From NCBI GenBank assembly GCA_027604665.1, contig JADGIZ010000043.1:1-36005 (forward strand): a stretch of 36,005 nucleotides of DNA. Reading direction: 5' to 3'. A program made the position numbers and the translations under genes. The DNA comes from Polyrhizophydium stewartii. Lineage: Eukaryota; Chytridiomycota; Chytridiomycetes; Rhizophydiales. The notes beneath the pieces are model-generated. The model ran no database searches. It was not told the origin of the DNA and worked only from the letters and a program-made list of their open reading frames with translations. Positions within the stretch are counted from its first letter, which is position 1, and each line of letters opens with the position of its first letter. This document shows, one piece after another, positions 9,292-20,559 of the stretch.

Positions 9292-11366
9292 TCAGAAGCA
9301 GCAGAGAAGCCTACGCCACCATGCCTTTGGGCGTGCGAGAACAAGATCCTGTGGCGAGCGATGCTGTCAGCTCCAGAGAAATCCGCAAGAAGGCCGCCTC
9401 ACGAGCACCGCACTCTGACGTCCCACAGCCGCACGGATTTGTCGCCCGAGCCCGAATACAAGATCCCTGCAAACACCCGGAGGCAATAGACGCCGTCTGT
9501 GTGGCCAGCAAACAGCAGCACGCAGTCGCCAGTCTGTCGGCGATTGTGAGCCAGCGTCTGAGCCTGTCTTTCGTCGCGCAGGTCGAAAGCCAATGCTTAC
9601 TTCGACCTTGAAACACCGGATCATCTTGTCGTACGAGCCCGAGAAGCAGTAGCCGTTGACGACATGCAGGCACTCGATGCCGCCTTGGTGACCGCGAAAC
9701 GTCTTGGTGGTTTTGGCCGTCTGTGGCACAGAGTCAGTGCCGGCGTCATGCGCAATCTTTACAAGGGATTGCAACGGTAGCGCGCCTTTGTGTTCCAGAC
9801 GCGGATGGTCTTGTCCATTGATCCGCTGTAGAGTTGGTCTTCATAGTACTGGATGCACTGCACGCCGTCTGTGTGACCCTTGTATATGTGCACGGGCTCG
9901 CCCGTCTGCCGTGGCGCAAAGATGGTGTGAGCAAGCTGATTGACGAGCGGCAGCGAGCCAAGACACCGCGACTCACTGCTCTGCTCCACTGGATAATGGT
10001 CATGTCCCAGCTCCCGCTAAATATGTCCGTGTCAATGACGTCGATGCAATTCACGATGTTCTTGTGCCCTTTGAAGACGTGCATTCCCTTTCCAGTCTTT
10101 TGATCGCAGGTCCGTCGGTTTGAGTCAATGCGAGGCAACGTCGGTGCCGGTCGCCTGAGCGGCCTGACACATCACAGCATACCTCTAGATTCCAAGACCG
10201 AATTGTGGTGTCCCATGAGCCAGAGAATGCGCGTCTGCCCCGCACCCTCAAGCATGCGACGTATCCCGTGTGACCGTGCAGCGTCTGGCTCGCGACGCCG
10301 AGCTGGCGCAGGTCCGCATTGTACACGTCAACGCATATGGCGTCAGCGCGCAAGCCTCACGTGTGTGCTGAGCTATTACGAGCTCGCACTTCTGTGCTCC
10401 AGGTTCGGATCGTGTAATCACCGCCCGAGACGAGATTGCCTATCCGTCTGTGGTTGTCTTGGTCCTGCACGAGCTCAAGCGCATACACGTCTCCCGTGTG
10501 CGCCTTGAGCTTCTTGACTTGGTCGACCTGCACTCGCACCGTTCTTGAGCTTGGATCCCGCTCATCCTAAGCGACTCAGGTGGTGCTCACCTTGACCGAC
10601 ATTTCGGATTTGGTGCTCAGGCCAGTCGAGACCTCCCAGACGACAATGCTTTGGTCATGCGAGCCTGCGTCCGGAAGAGAAGTGGAGTTCTGATATCAGC
10701 TCCAGCCCCAGCGCGAGAGCGTGTCTGATTGCTGGGCGAGCATGCGCACCCGTGACCAACATCGCCACGTCGGATCCCTCTTCTTCTGGATCGACCTTTC
10801 GTCTCGATCTGCTCGTGGCCGAAGGTGCGCGGCCAGGCCCCGAGCCGCTCTTCCACTGCACATCCAAGCTGTAGACGGTGCCTTCGTGACCCCTGCGCGG
10901 TCCGAAGATGAGCCGTAGAGCGCGCGGCGCGCAGGCGTGAGCCTTGGTGGATGGCCTGCGGCAGACGCGCGGCATCGCACCTGTAGACGCCGATGCATTT
11001 ACCGGTCTGGCCGGCGGCATCGCGTGAAGCCCGCGAGCGACGCACGTGGCGCCGGCATCGTGCGTGCCGGCAGGCGTGGTCGAGGCGGCGAGGCGACTGT
11101 GTGTCAGGCGCGGGAGCCAGAGGCGAGAATGCGAGGATGCCGTCCCCCCGTGCGTACTCTGCCGCGTGCGGCACGAGCCGGCGCATCTCGGCGGCCGCGG
11201 ACGAGGATGCCCACGATGCGCTCGATGGGGGTGGCCCGGAACCGCGTGTGGCTGCAATGCGCCGCGCCTTGCGGGCATGCGCAAGCGCATGCTCGGTGCT
11301 TTGGGCTGCATCGGCCCGCACCGGTGTGACGCCGCCGATGCTCACCTTGATATCCTCGCTTGCCAT
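9292..11366 (-). CDS. Seven-bladed WD40 repeat protein
   Basis: Ten exons on the minus strand: 11366-10981, 10892-10750, 10664-10591, 10527-10390, 10302-10183, 10096-9977, 9905-9786, 9720-9601, 9533-9414 and 9348-9292, giving 465 aa. A basic, Ala-rich leader of about 125 residues with no recognised domain precedes seven WD repeats that should close one propeller. Typical blade text is GHTDGVQCIQYYEDQLYSGS followed by MDKTIRVW. Blade 1 starts at GHEGTVYSLDV and has an acidic insert; blade 2 (exon 4) has 46 residues; blades 3-7 have exactly 40 each. A 19-residue basic/aromatic tail follows. The repeats resemble F-box/WD and TRAF7-type propellers, but no F-box or RING is visible, so no partner or pathway can be named. 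The intron 9721-9785 appears to be GC-AG. The leader is the least certain part and could hide an intron. Confidence 0.8.
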
Positions 11367-11785
11367 TGCGTCTGCTGGTGTCGGCGGCAATCAGGTCGGC
11401 GGTGGCTCAGCGCGAGCAGATCCCGCTGAGGCGCGGCGGTGCGGGCGAGTTCGAGTGCGGGAGCGGGCCGCTGGAGTGATTGGTGGGTGCGGCGAGTAGC
11501 GGCGGCAGCACGAGTCTCTATGCCGGCGAGTCGAGGATGGCGTGCGTGTGCGGGTCGAGGGCCGGCGGGCCGGAGTGTGCTGCGAGCGGCGATTCGTTGC
11601 GGTTCGGGTCAGATGCGACGAGATGCCGGCCGGCCCTCGTGCAACTCGGCCTGAGGGCGGAGTCCGCTGACCGCCTGGACCGCCTACTCTGCGCCGGGCA
11701 GTCCAAGAACGACTCCCATATCCCGCCACCTGCTCGCGGGGCGTGTTGGCGGCCCCACCCTCACGCCGCACTTTCCGCCGCCGCC
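11367..11785. promoter_or_regulatory. Divergent intergenic region, WD40 gene / Trs65-like gene
   Basis: 419 bp lie between divergent ATG codons, the longest of the four divergent intervals. An inverted CCAAT (ATTGG) lies at 11479-11483. Several ORFs cross the region but none has family similarity, intron logic or conserved text. I see no RNA gene. Confidence 0.4.
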
Positions 11786-14467
11786 ATGCACCGCATCCTC
11801 GCCGAGAGCGTGCTTGCCGACTCGTCTTTTGAGCTGCTGGTGCCCGCGAGCGACTCGGTCGTCCCCGACGAGCTGGCAAAGGCCCCGCAGCGCTCGGAAG
11901 TGTACTTTGGCAAGTGCCTGGCTGCCTCCCCTCTCCCGCCGGGCCGGCACCACCCGCCGCTGCGCAAGCGACGCCGACTGCAGCCACGAACAGGAGCCTG
12001 TGCGACCCCTCGGCTTCGAATGCGCTGACGCCCCAGCCCCTTGCGCCTGCCTGCGGCTCGGTCCCGGGCCGGCTCGCCATGCCGCCGGTGCCCCCACACC
12101 ACCGCCCGCGCCGCACCCTGGACCGCAGACGAGTCGCTTGTGTTCTATCTGGCCGTCAGAACCGGCCCGTCGGCGGCCAAGCTCGAGCCGCACCAGCTCG
12201 CCCAGCTCGCCAACGAGTGCGCCCAGGTCCACGTTGCGGTGACGCTCGCCGATGCGGCCGAGGCGCCCGGCGGCTCGTCAGGCCACGGCTCGCTGTCCAT
12301 CTCGACGTCCGCCGCTGCGTCGACGGCGCTGCCGCTGGGTTCATCCGCCGCGAGCCTCGGCTTCGGCCAGACGGGCGCCACAGCCGCTGGGTCCGCCGCT
12401 GCGGCGACATGGCGCGGCGCCGCCTCGACCTCCGCCGGAGCGCCAGCCAGCCCAGTCTCGAGCATGCCACGCAGCAAGCCGTTCCCATCGGCCACAAAGC
12501 CCAATCGCTCGTCGTCCATCGTATCTGGGTTTGGACGCCGAGCAACCCAGACGCCCGAGAACCAACAGCAGCAGCAGCCGTATGCGCTGGCAAAGCACGC
12601 AGCGACTGTTTCGCACCACCCAGCCGGAACGCATCAAGGTGCTGCGTTGGGCGGGCAGGGCAATAAGGAGCGAGGCGAGGAGCTGCTTCTTTCGTACACG
12701 TACATCCCCAAGCGGGCTGCCCGCAAGCCGCTGGTGTGCGCATCGAATACGTGCATCCTGTTCCCGCTCTCTGCGCATCTCGGTGGGTCTTTGCGATTTG
12801 CACCGTCGACTTGGTTCATTCTGTCCACCCGCCTGCTTATGCAACAACAAATGCGCCAGATGTGGGCAGGACACGGGCAGCCCGCTCGCAGGCAAGCCGC
12901 GTGCATCTGGCCGCCACGCTGCTGCAGACAGTGCCGCGCTTCGACGAGGAGACTCTTTTGGGAGGCGAGATCTGCGACCCAGAGGACTTTGATGGCATCA
13001 ACGCTTACGCCAATCTGCGCGATGGTCGGTCGCATAGGGACCTGGTTCAGTCCGACATGCGCGCTCACCCACGTCTCACGCCGCAGACCCGCTGTTTGAC
13101 CAGGTTCCACAGCTTACCGTGTCCAACCAGCACAAGCGCATGGCGCCGGCGCCAGCCGGGCCGTTCAGTCGCCTTGTCAAGACCAGTCTGCCCGTGCTGC
13201 CTGCCCTGGCTGTTTCGGTCAACACCACGACGGCGGGATCGAGTAACGCGCTTCTGGCCGTGTGCATCGAGAGATTTGCCGATGTCCATGTCGACTTTGC
13301 TGCCAGCATCGACGCGGTGCATGTCCAGATGTCGAATGCGTATGTCAGCCCCATCCAGCCGCCCGATCAAGTCAGTGGGTCTACGATGCTCTTGTAGCTC
13401 GCCCCACGTGTGCTGATGCTTGGTTGCAGATGCCGATTCACCTGGCAAGCTCGGACCAGCTTCACATGCTCTACAACGTTACTCTGATCGACCAGGCGCC
13501 TTCGTCTGGACTCCAGGAGACGCAAGGTGGCAAGATGGAGAGCTTGCCGTCATCGGCCGCGTCGTCCATGGCCAATATCCACGCCGACGCCCTGTCGCTC
13601 AAGCAGCAGTCGGACCGCGTGCGGCTGGTGTCGATTTCGATCGAGTGCACTCCCAAAGTCGCTGGGGTGCGCGGCCAGCGAATCCAGTCGTCGTGGTACG
13701 TCAAGATCCGCACCAACGCGGACGGGTCGCTGCCGCAGCGCACGGGCGCTCCCGCATTCCATGGCCGCAGGTTTGAGATGGGCCGGCTGGACCCTGCTGG
13801 CCAGCCAGACGCATCGCTGGAGCGTGCTGGGCTCGAGTTTTCGTTCCATGGTGCGTCCCTTGACTATGCGCAGTCTTCTTTGCCGTTGCTGACGGTGTCT
13901 GATGGCAGTCATGTCGCACGTCATCATGCGCCGCGTGTTCCGCGTTCAGCTGCTCGTCGTGAACCACTCGTCCAGGGAGCGCAACCTGTCGATCATTGTG
14001 CCGCAGACGGCCCTTTCTGCGGACATGACACACACTTTCAAGTGAGCCGCTTTGTTTGTGTGGAATGGATGAACATGCCGTCCGCTGACGAGCGGGCCTG
14101 CAAGGCGCGATTCTCTCCCGAAGCTGCATTGGGAGACGGACGACTTGGTCGCCAAATACGTCCAGCAGCACAACGACCAGGTGTCAATCGCATGCCTCGA
14201 GAGCCGCATCGATTTGAGGTGGGGCATGCTGCCGCGACGTGCCTGCCGCGGACACTGCTCACGCTCACCGAGACTGTGCCTGAATCTAGCACGATCCCAC
14301 CGCGTGCGTGCCAGCTGGTCAACCTGCACTATATTGTCATCAAGGGTCAGATCCATCGGCTGCCGCCCATTGACGTTCTCGACCGGGACACAAGCGCACG
14401 CACGACGATCCGCGATGCGCTGCAACTGCTGGTGGAGCAGCAGGCGCAGCTTCCGCCGGGCCGCTGA
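11786..14467 (+). CDS. TRS65: TRAPP II complex subunit, Trs65-like
   Basis: Eight exons (11786-11909, 12129-12782, 12881-13024, 13087-13370, 13430-13850, 13909-14041, 14105-14218, 14290-14467) join to 683 aa. Trs65 is a fungal TRAPP II subunit that helps activate Rab11/Ypt31 at the late Golgi. The N-terminal RSEVYF-DESLVFYLAVRTG matches the family's early strand. The C-terminal third has the beta-sandwich signature: FRVQLLVVNHSSRERNLSI, then SIACLESRIDLS and PPRACQLVNLHYIVIKGQ, like the 'VNRS..R' and 'G.L.PGACH...L.FLALK.G' text of Trs65. A Ser/Ala-rich linker with a Q5 run fills the middle. The first intron starts with GC rather than GT; only that junction restores YFDESL. TRAPPC13 is the main alternative. 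MOG1 starts 71 nt after the stop. Confidence 0.65.
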
Positions 14468-14537
14468 GTGCGCCAGGTGCCGGGAGAAGAAGGTTGCCGA
14501 TTCCGCAGGACGCCAGTTTGGGAGTGGGGGAGGGGCA

Positions 14538-15413
14538 ATGAAAGCGGTTCCGAAAGTGTCTTTCCCTGAAGTCGGTCAGATGCCTGCTGTCGTCCCGCTG
14601 CCGGCGTCGAACAGGCCGCTCTTTGGCGGCGCCATCAGCGTGCCCGTGCCGACGTCGTTTATAGACGCCAGGTGGGACCCGCGGTGCATGGCAGCCAGAG
14701 ATGCGCTGATGAGCCGGGGCGACTGACCCTGGTGCACGCTGGGGGCCGCCAGCCAGCTGCGCGAGGTGCCGGACCACCAGGAGGTCTTTGTCGACATGAA
14801 CAGCGACAGCAGCTTCATTGTCGAGCTGCTCGAGGCCGAGCAGCCGGGCGAGGATCCCGTTGCGGCCGCAAGGTGCGCTCGGCCACTTGCTGCTGGCGCG
14901 AGGCGGTGCGGGTGCCCTGCCGCCCCCGCGGCGTGCTGACAACGCCCATCGGCGCGCAGACGGCACTTTGAGCAACTGGCATCCGACAACGAGGTCAGGC
15001 CAGAGGACTGCCGCATCCTGGCTGTCGAGTCGCTCTCGAACATGATGATGGCGCTCGAGCGGTGCGTTTGGCGCATGTGCTGATGCTGGTTCGTGACCCC
15101 CGCTGACAGATCGCCGCTGCGCAGACCAGGCATTCGGGCGACGGTGCTCTTTGGCACGCAGCGCATCGCCAAGTTCAACGAGCGCGGCGAGTCGGCCATG
15201 AACACCGTCGGCATCATGATGGGCCTTGTTCAGCTTGGAGACGTCACGACGGACGTGCTCATCACCTTCAACAAGACGCTGCAGTTTGGCCGCGAGAGCA
15301 GCAGCCTGCTGCGCTTTGGCGACTCGGCCGAGTCGGGATACGAAGTCTCGCTGGGACGGTTTGCGGACATGGTGTGCATGTTTCACGTCGCGGACTGGTC
15401 CCTGTTTGGCTGA
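14538..15413 (+). CDS. MOG1: Ran guanine nucleotide release factor Mog1 (RANGRF)
   Basis: Four exons (14538-14671, 14753-14872, 14960-15061, 15110-15413) give 219 aa. Mog1 binds Ran, releases its nucleotide and supports nuclear import. The family core is clear: RPLFGGAISVPVPTSFIDAS (human [20 protein letters not shown]), LREVPDHQEVFVD (human LRPVPDNQEVF), SSFIVELLEAE, then in the last exon VLFGTQRIAKFNERGESAMN (human VLSGKQQIAKENQ) and TTDVLITFNKTL (human QTDLLLTFNQP). About 25 N-terminal residues precede the core, as in several fungal forms. All three introns have a CTGAC branch site close to the acceptor; in the third, the acceptor AG directly follows it. The stop is 61 nt upstream of the next gene's ATG. 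Confidence 0.92.
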
Positions 15414-15474
15414 TGGCGGCAGACGTGCTGCTCCGCCGCAGATGCGGGTGCGCGCGCAGGTCGAATGAACCTGC

Positions 15475-18337
15475 ATGTATTCCCATGCTTTGCCGCAGAT
15501 GCGTGCCGCGTCGCCAACCGCATCACAGACGCCCTCCAAGATCCTCGCCGTGCCGCTGGCCATCGGCACGAGCAGCGGCTCGGCCGGCGGCGGCGGTCGC
15601 GCGCAGGGCGTCGTGATGGCCGAGTCGCTGCGCTCGCTCTCTCGGGCGTCGTCCGTGCTGGCGGCCGCGCTCGCATCGTCGGCGTCGCCTCTGCCGCGCT
15701 CGGGCTCCTCGCCGCCGCGCATCCTGCCGCCCGTTGTTGCGAGGCGGTCTGTTGGCGGCATGGCGACGATGCCTGCCCAGACAGGTGCAGGCGCTGCCGA
15801 GGTTCTATCCATGCGGCGCGAAGCGGTCCCGGCGATACCGGCACAGGGGGCCGCTGCTGGCGCGCAGGGAGGGCTATCGCTCATTGCAGCGGGCTTCGAG
15901 GAGGATCCATTCGAGACGTCGGAGTCGGACACGGACTCGGTCCCTGTCGGGGTATCTGCAAAGCAGCACACTCAGAGCATGCAGCATGGACGGGCCTTGC
16001 CTTCGGGCCACGGCAGCCAGCGCCGCCCATCAAAGGCGCGGCAGACGGCGACAGGATCGGCCGCGGCCTCGGATATGGGACTCGATGTGGGGTTTCGTTC
16101 CAGCAGGGTGTTGGAAGCTTGCGTTGAGGCTTCGCTGACTCGCGGACCGCAGCTCGAGGAGGAGATTGAGGCGTCGCTCTTTGGAACTCAAGAGCATGTG
16201 TCGCAAGACCGCGAGCAGCCGCTGGTGGTTCTCGAGTCGGCCGAGGCAGCAAAGGTCAACATCAAGCCCCGAAAGGCTCGCAACGCTCAGCTCACACGGA
16301 TAAAAGTCGATGGTGAAGTTCGCCAAAATCCGCTGCTCGGTCCGCCAGACAACGCACGCACGGGCGATCTCACGACGTGCAGCCCGCTTCTGTCCGTCGC
16401 AGCACCTGCGGCAGGTTCGTGACGCCGGCTGTGACAATGACTAACAAGTCGATACTGACAATTGCTTGTCGCAGAATCCAAAGTGATCGACTGGGATCTG
16501 CGAGCACGCCTTGCGCAACTCGAACAAGCAAATAGTCAGCTCAAGTTTGATTTGCGCAACAGGGACAAGGAGATCAAGTCGCTCCGAAAGGAGATGACGG
16601 GTGCGAGCTGGTGGAAACGTCGGGTATCGGCCATGTCACGCTGACGCATCTGGGTAGCGGGAATCACACTCGCGGGCACCGAAGATGCGATTGCCGAGAC
16701 GATTTCTAAAGCAGGCGCCGGCAAGGATGGCAAGATTATCGAGCTCGCAAAGAAGGCTCGGCGTTTGACCGTGGCGTACGAGCGCGAGAAGGCTCTGAAC
16801 GCATCTTTGGCAAACCAACTCAAGGTAAGCGTCGGAGATGGTCGTGCCGCCGAACTTGGTTTGCGCTGAGAGAGCGACTTCCTCAGATGCTGCAGTCAGA
16901 GTCGTCTCAGCGCAAGGATCAAGTCACGAGCCAGCACAAGGCGCCAACGAATGGCGAGCATGATCCGCAAAAAGACGTTGGAAACCACACGCAAGTCAAA
17001 TCGTTCAAGGAGAAGCTTGCGCAGGTTGGTGACTGCCGGATACGCGTCTATGTGCAGTCGCAAGCAGCTCTGACAGCCAAAGCAGATGTCGCGCAAGCTC
17101 GAGGAAGAGCGGATGACAAGCATGAATCTCAAGTCCGAGCTGCGACTTGCGCAGAAGGCACTGGTGCAGGAGATTGGCGAGGAAGTACCGATCCAAAAGG
17201 TGTCGGGAGCGAGACCGCCTGACTGTCTTGCTACAACTCTGCTGACTTAAGATTAGATACTGCGTGGCGAGATTGGCAGCTGGAGAGGCCGATCGGAGCA
17301 GATTGCGCTGCTCAAGGATAAGGTGCGCGACCTCTCGCGCAAGCTCGCCAGTCGTGCAGCCGCGCCAGCTGGGGCCGGCGAGAGTGACCGCGAGGGGTCC
17401 GGGGCCGACGGCCGCGAGGCGATCCAGCGCATCGAGCAAGTTCGGCGCGTCGAGCTGGACCGGCTGAGCGCCGAGCTCGAGCAGGTGCGGCAAGAGCATG
17501 CCGAGTCACGCACGCGCTGCGACGGACTGGCGGCACGCAACCGCACGCTCGAGCGCGAGGTGAAGGATCTCAAGTGCAAGCTGGCGCGCATGCTCGGCAA
17601 GAGCGAGACGGACGACCAGCTTGTGCGTGCGCTGCAGGAGCAGATCCAGCGGGCCAAGGGCGAGAACGAACCGTTATACGAGCGCCTGCGTTCCTTGTGC
17701 GCCGAGCAGGAGGACCAGATTCGGACACAGGCGCAGCGCATTGACAAGCTCGAGACTGAGGCTGCAATGCTCCGGAGCGAGATACAGACTGCACGAACAG
17801 CCGTTGTGGCTGCGAGTCAAACGGCTGGGACGGCGGTGGCATCGGCAGCATCGAATGCAGCAGATGCCGACGCCGCGGCGACAACGATCGCAGGCCTGAC
17901 CTCGACTGCCGCCGCTCTTCGTCTCGAGATCAGCGAGCTGCGCGCGCTGAACTGCGAGCTGGCCGAGCGCGCTGATCGGGCCGCGGTTGCAAGCGCCGAG
18001 CGAGTCAAGCAGCAGCGGCCGGCCAAGGAGCGCGACGTGCCGGGCGGGCGAGGCCGTGCGGGCGAGTTGCAGGCGCTGCAGAGCAAGATCGAGATGCTTG
18101 CGGACGAGAACGAATCTCTGCGATGTGAGTGCGGCTGACGAGTTGCCTGCCCGGCATGGCGCTGACGAGCGGGCAGTGTCGCTGCGGCTCGCAACCGAGG
18201 CCAAGACGCGGGATCTCGACACATACAAGCGGCTTCTCGAAGAGACAAGGGCCATGTTCGAGAGCGATATACAAGCGATTGTGCAGCGAGCCGAGGCAAC
18301 CCAGCCCGCGCTGGCAAGCGACGGCAAGAACATGTGA
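15475..18337 (+). CDS. CCDC13: CCDC13-like coiled-coil ciliary/centriolar-satellite protein
   Basis: Seven exons (15475-16414, 16475-16600, 16658-16824, 16887-17024, 17086-17199, 17257-18124, 18177-18337) give 837 aa. About 310 residues of low-complexity Ser/Ala-rich sequence come first, then almost unbroken coiled coil. The diagnostic block spans exons 5-6: KALVQEIGEEVPIQK joined to ILRGEIGSWRGRSEQIALL, like the EIGEEV...SWRGRAQQI text of animal CCDC13. KIIELAKKARRLTVAYE in exon 3 also fits the family. In animals CCDC13 sits at centriolar satellites and supports ciliogenesis, so its presence suggests a flagellated stage. An in-frame stop lies 9 nt before ATG 15475; the later ATG at 15616 is possible. 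Other long coiled-coil proteins could give parts of this pattern, but not the SWRGR block. Confidence 0.72.
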
Positions 18338-18927
18338 GCCAGCGACACCGCAACGAGTTCATTTTTTTTTTTCGGTTCCTGGTGCGGGTGGTCAGCGAGA
18401 CGAGGGGGCGAGCGGCGGCAGCTCGCCGGCAGCAGCATGCGGGCGGCAGCGGTCGTCATCAGAAGTCCGTTTTAATCCAGAGACCATTAGCCGGCGCCGA
18501 GGCACCGGCCCCGGCGGCCGCTGTTCCCGCCGTCGCTCGCTGCCCGACGCCGAGAACCGGCGCCGAGCGGCTCGCAGTCGCGGGATGTGCGTCCGCGCGG
18601 CGGCCCGGCTCAGAGAATGGATAAACTAGTTGTCGTCACGGACGGCGCGCTGCAGCCCGCACGCTGCGGGGCGAGAGCGTCTCGGCGCCGCAGCTGACAG
18701 CCGCGGGCAGCCGGGCAGCGAGACTGACCTTTTGCGAGATCACGGCAAAATCCAGTTTTCTCCCGAACGGTCGTCTTGTGCGTTGCACCCCGCGTGCCCA
18801 GCGCCGCCGCCGCTGCTGATGCCCTGGTCCGCCGATGCCGCCTCGCCCGCGGGCCGGCCCCCGCCGCTGCCGCATATGGGACCACGCCAACCGCCGACCC
18901 GTGCGTGTCGCAGCCCCCCTGTCAGGC
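18338..18927. other. Intergenic region with an oligo-T tract
   Basis: 590 bp between the CCDC13-like gene and RanGAP, the longest interval without a gene. It holds a T11 tract at 18362-18372 and a GC-rich second half. ORFs on both strands lack family text. I looked for a tRNA B box and found none. It should contain the 3' end of the first gene and the promoter of RanGAP. Confidence 0.5.
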
Positions 18928-20371
18928 ATGACCTCGTACACAGCACCCTCTGGCCGCGGCCTCAAGCTGCACACCGCCTCGGACGTCGCCGACTTTGTCG
19001 CCGAGATCGCCGCGCTCGACGACCTCGAGGAGGTCCGACTCGGCGGCAACTCGTTCGGCGTCGAGGCTGCGCGGGCCATCGCCGCCGCCCTCAAGCCCAA
19101 GAACTCGCTCAAGGTGCGTACCGGTCGCGTCCGTGACGCGGCTGCCTGCTCCCACCAGGCGGCGTCTCATGTCCGACTTGGTGCTGACGGCAAACGGCCG
19201 CTGCGGCGTGGCGCTGCCCTCCACCTGCCTCACGCACCTCGGGCCGCGCGGGCACGCAGGTCGTCGGCTTCTCGGACATGTTCACCGGCCGCCTCAAGGA
19301 CGAGATCCCGCTCGCGCTGGAGGCCTTCGCAGAGGCGTTCGAGGACAAGGTGCGCTATCCTGCCGGGCGGCGTGCACAGGTCGCGGGCCCGTCTCTTAAC
19401 GGCTCGCACGACTGTGCGGGCGGCGTCCGCCGGCAGCCGCGAGAGCACCATCTGACATGCGCATCCGCCGTCCGCGGCCAACGCAGAAGCACCTCGTCGA
19501 CCTCGATCTGTCGGACAACGCCTTTGGTCCCGCAGGCGCCCGGCCGCTCATGCGCCTGCTCATCAACAACCGCCATATCCAGACGCTGCGCCTGAACAAC
19601 AACGGCCTCGGCATCGAGGGCGGCCGCCTGATCTCGGAGGCGCTCATCGAGGCACAGAAGAAGAACGATGCCGAGGGCCGCGCATCGGCGCTGCGCGTCG
19701 TCATTGCTGGTCGCAACCGGCTCGAGAGCGCAGGCGCCGGCCATCTGGCCAAGGCGTTCGAGGCGCACAAGGACTCGCTCACGACGGTGCGCATGCCGCA
19801 GAACAGCATCCGCCCCGAGGGCGTGCACACGCTGCTCTCATCGCTCAAGCACTGCAAGAACCTCGAGCACCTCGATCTGCAGGACAACACCTTCACGCGC
19901 GAGGGCTCGCTCGCGCTGTCAGGCGCGATCCCGCACTGGCCCAACCTGCGCGTGCTCGACATTGGCGACTGCCTGCTCAAGACCGCTGGCGCCGGCGCCA
20001 TCATCAAGGCCCTGACGCCCGGCAGCACTCATCTCGAGTTCCTCAACCTGGGCTTCAACGAGATCAAGGAGCCCGCTGCCGCCTTGCTCGTGTCGATGCT
20101 CATCAACAAGCAGAAGCTCACGACCCTGCAGCTCAACGGCAACATCTTTGACGCCGAGGATGACGTCGTCGCCTCGATCCGCAAGGTGCTTGCGACGCAC
20201 AACCACGAGGACGCGCTCGACGAGCTCGACGAGATGGAGGAGGTTGACGAGGAGGACGAGGAGGACGCGGACGATCACATCATTGTCGAGCACCACGTCG
20301 ATGCCGCGCACGAGGCCAACGACGAGGACATGGATGAGCTCACAGGCGCGGTCAACAAGCTCAAGGTTTGA
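18928..20371 (+). CDS. RNA1: Ran GTPase-activating protein (RanGAP/Rna1)
   Basis: Three exons (18928-19113, 19260-19349, 19487-20371) give 386 aa. RanGAP stimulates GTP hydrolysis by Ran in the cytoplasm and so sets the direction of nuclear transport. Eleven or so leucine-rich repeats of the RanGAP (RI-like) type are visible, for example HLVDLDLSDNAFGPAGARP and TLRLNNNGLGIEGGR. The second exon carries the hallmark FSDMFTGRLKDEIP; its Arg-73 corresponds to the conserved FTGR arginine. A strongly acidic tail (about residues 335-365, rich in Asp/Glu) follows, as in yeast Rna1. No animal-type SUMO-binding C-terminal domain is present. The ATG at 18928 gives the usual N terminus just before the first repeat. 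Confidence 0.95.
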
Positions 20372-20392
20372 TGCCCCTGGCTCTCTGTGCTT

Positions 20393-20410
20393 GTGTGTGT
20401 GTGTGTGTGT
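20393..20410 (+). repeat. (GT)9 microsatellite in the RanGAP 3' region
   Basis: Nine GT units lie 21 nt after the RanGAP stop, within the 188-bp interval before the sorting nexin ATG. It has the same length and unit as the repeat at 123-140. Confidence 0.85.
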
Positions 20411-20559
20411 GAGCATCCGTTCCAACAAAGAGAGACCCCATGCACCGCGCCCGCCTCGGCCCGCGCCTGCTCAGTCCGCGCATCTGGCTCGTCCGTGCCT
20501 CCCTTGCCTGCATTCGTGCCGGCGTTCCGCCCCTGTCGCAGTTGCCCTCACTCGCGGCG

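Noticed and set aside
11346..11366. Seven-codon first exon (MASEDIK) of the WD40 gene followed by a GTGAGC intron
   Set aside because: The frame stays open from this ATG through to the first WD repeat, and no downstream acceptor restores TGKCIGVY in frame, so read-through is simpler. Doubt remains.
14340..15971. 543-codon minus-strand ORF opposite the end of Trs65, MOG1 and the start of the CCDC13-like gene
   Set aside because: It covers three plus-strand genes with clear family text and shows no recognisable motif.
18420..18480. C/D-box-like elements (TGATGA, then CTGA) on the minus strand suggesting a snoRNA
   Set aside because: Such short motifs are common; no terminal stem or clear guide region is visible.
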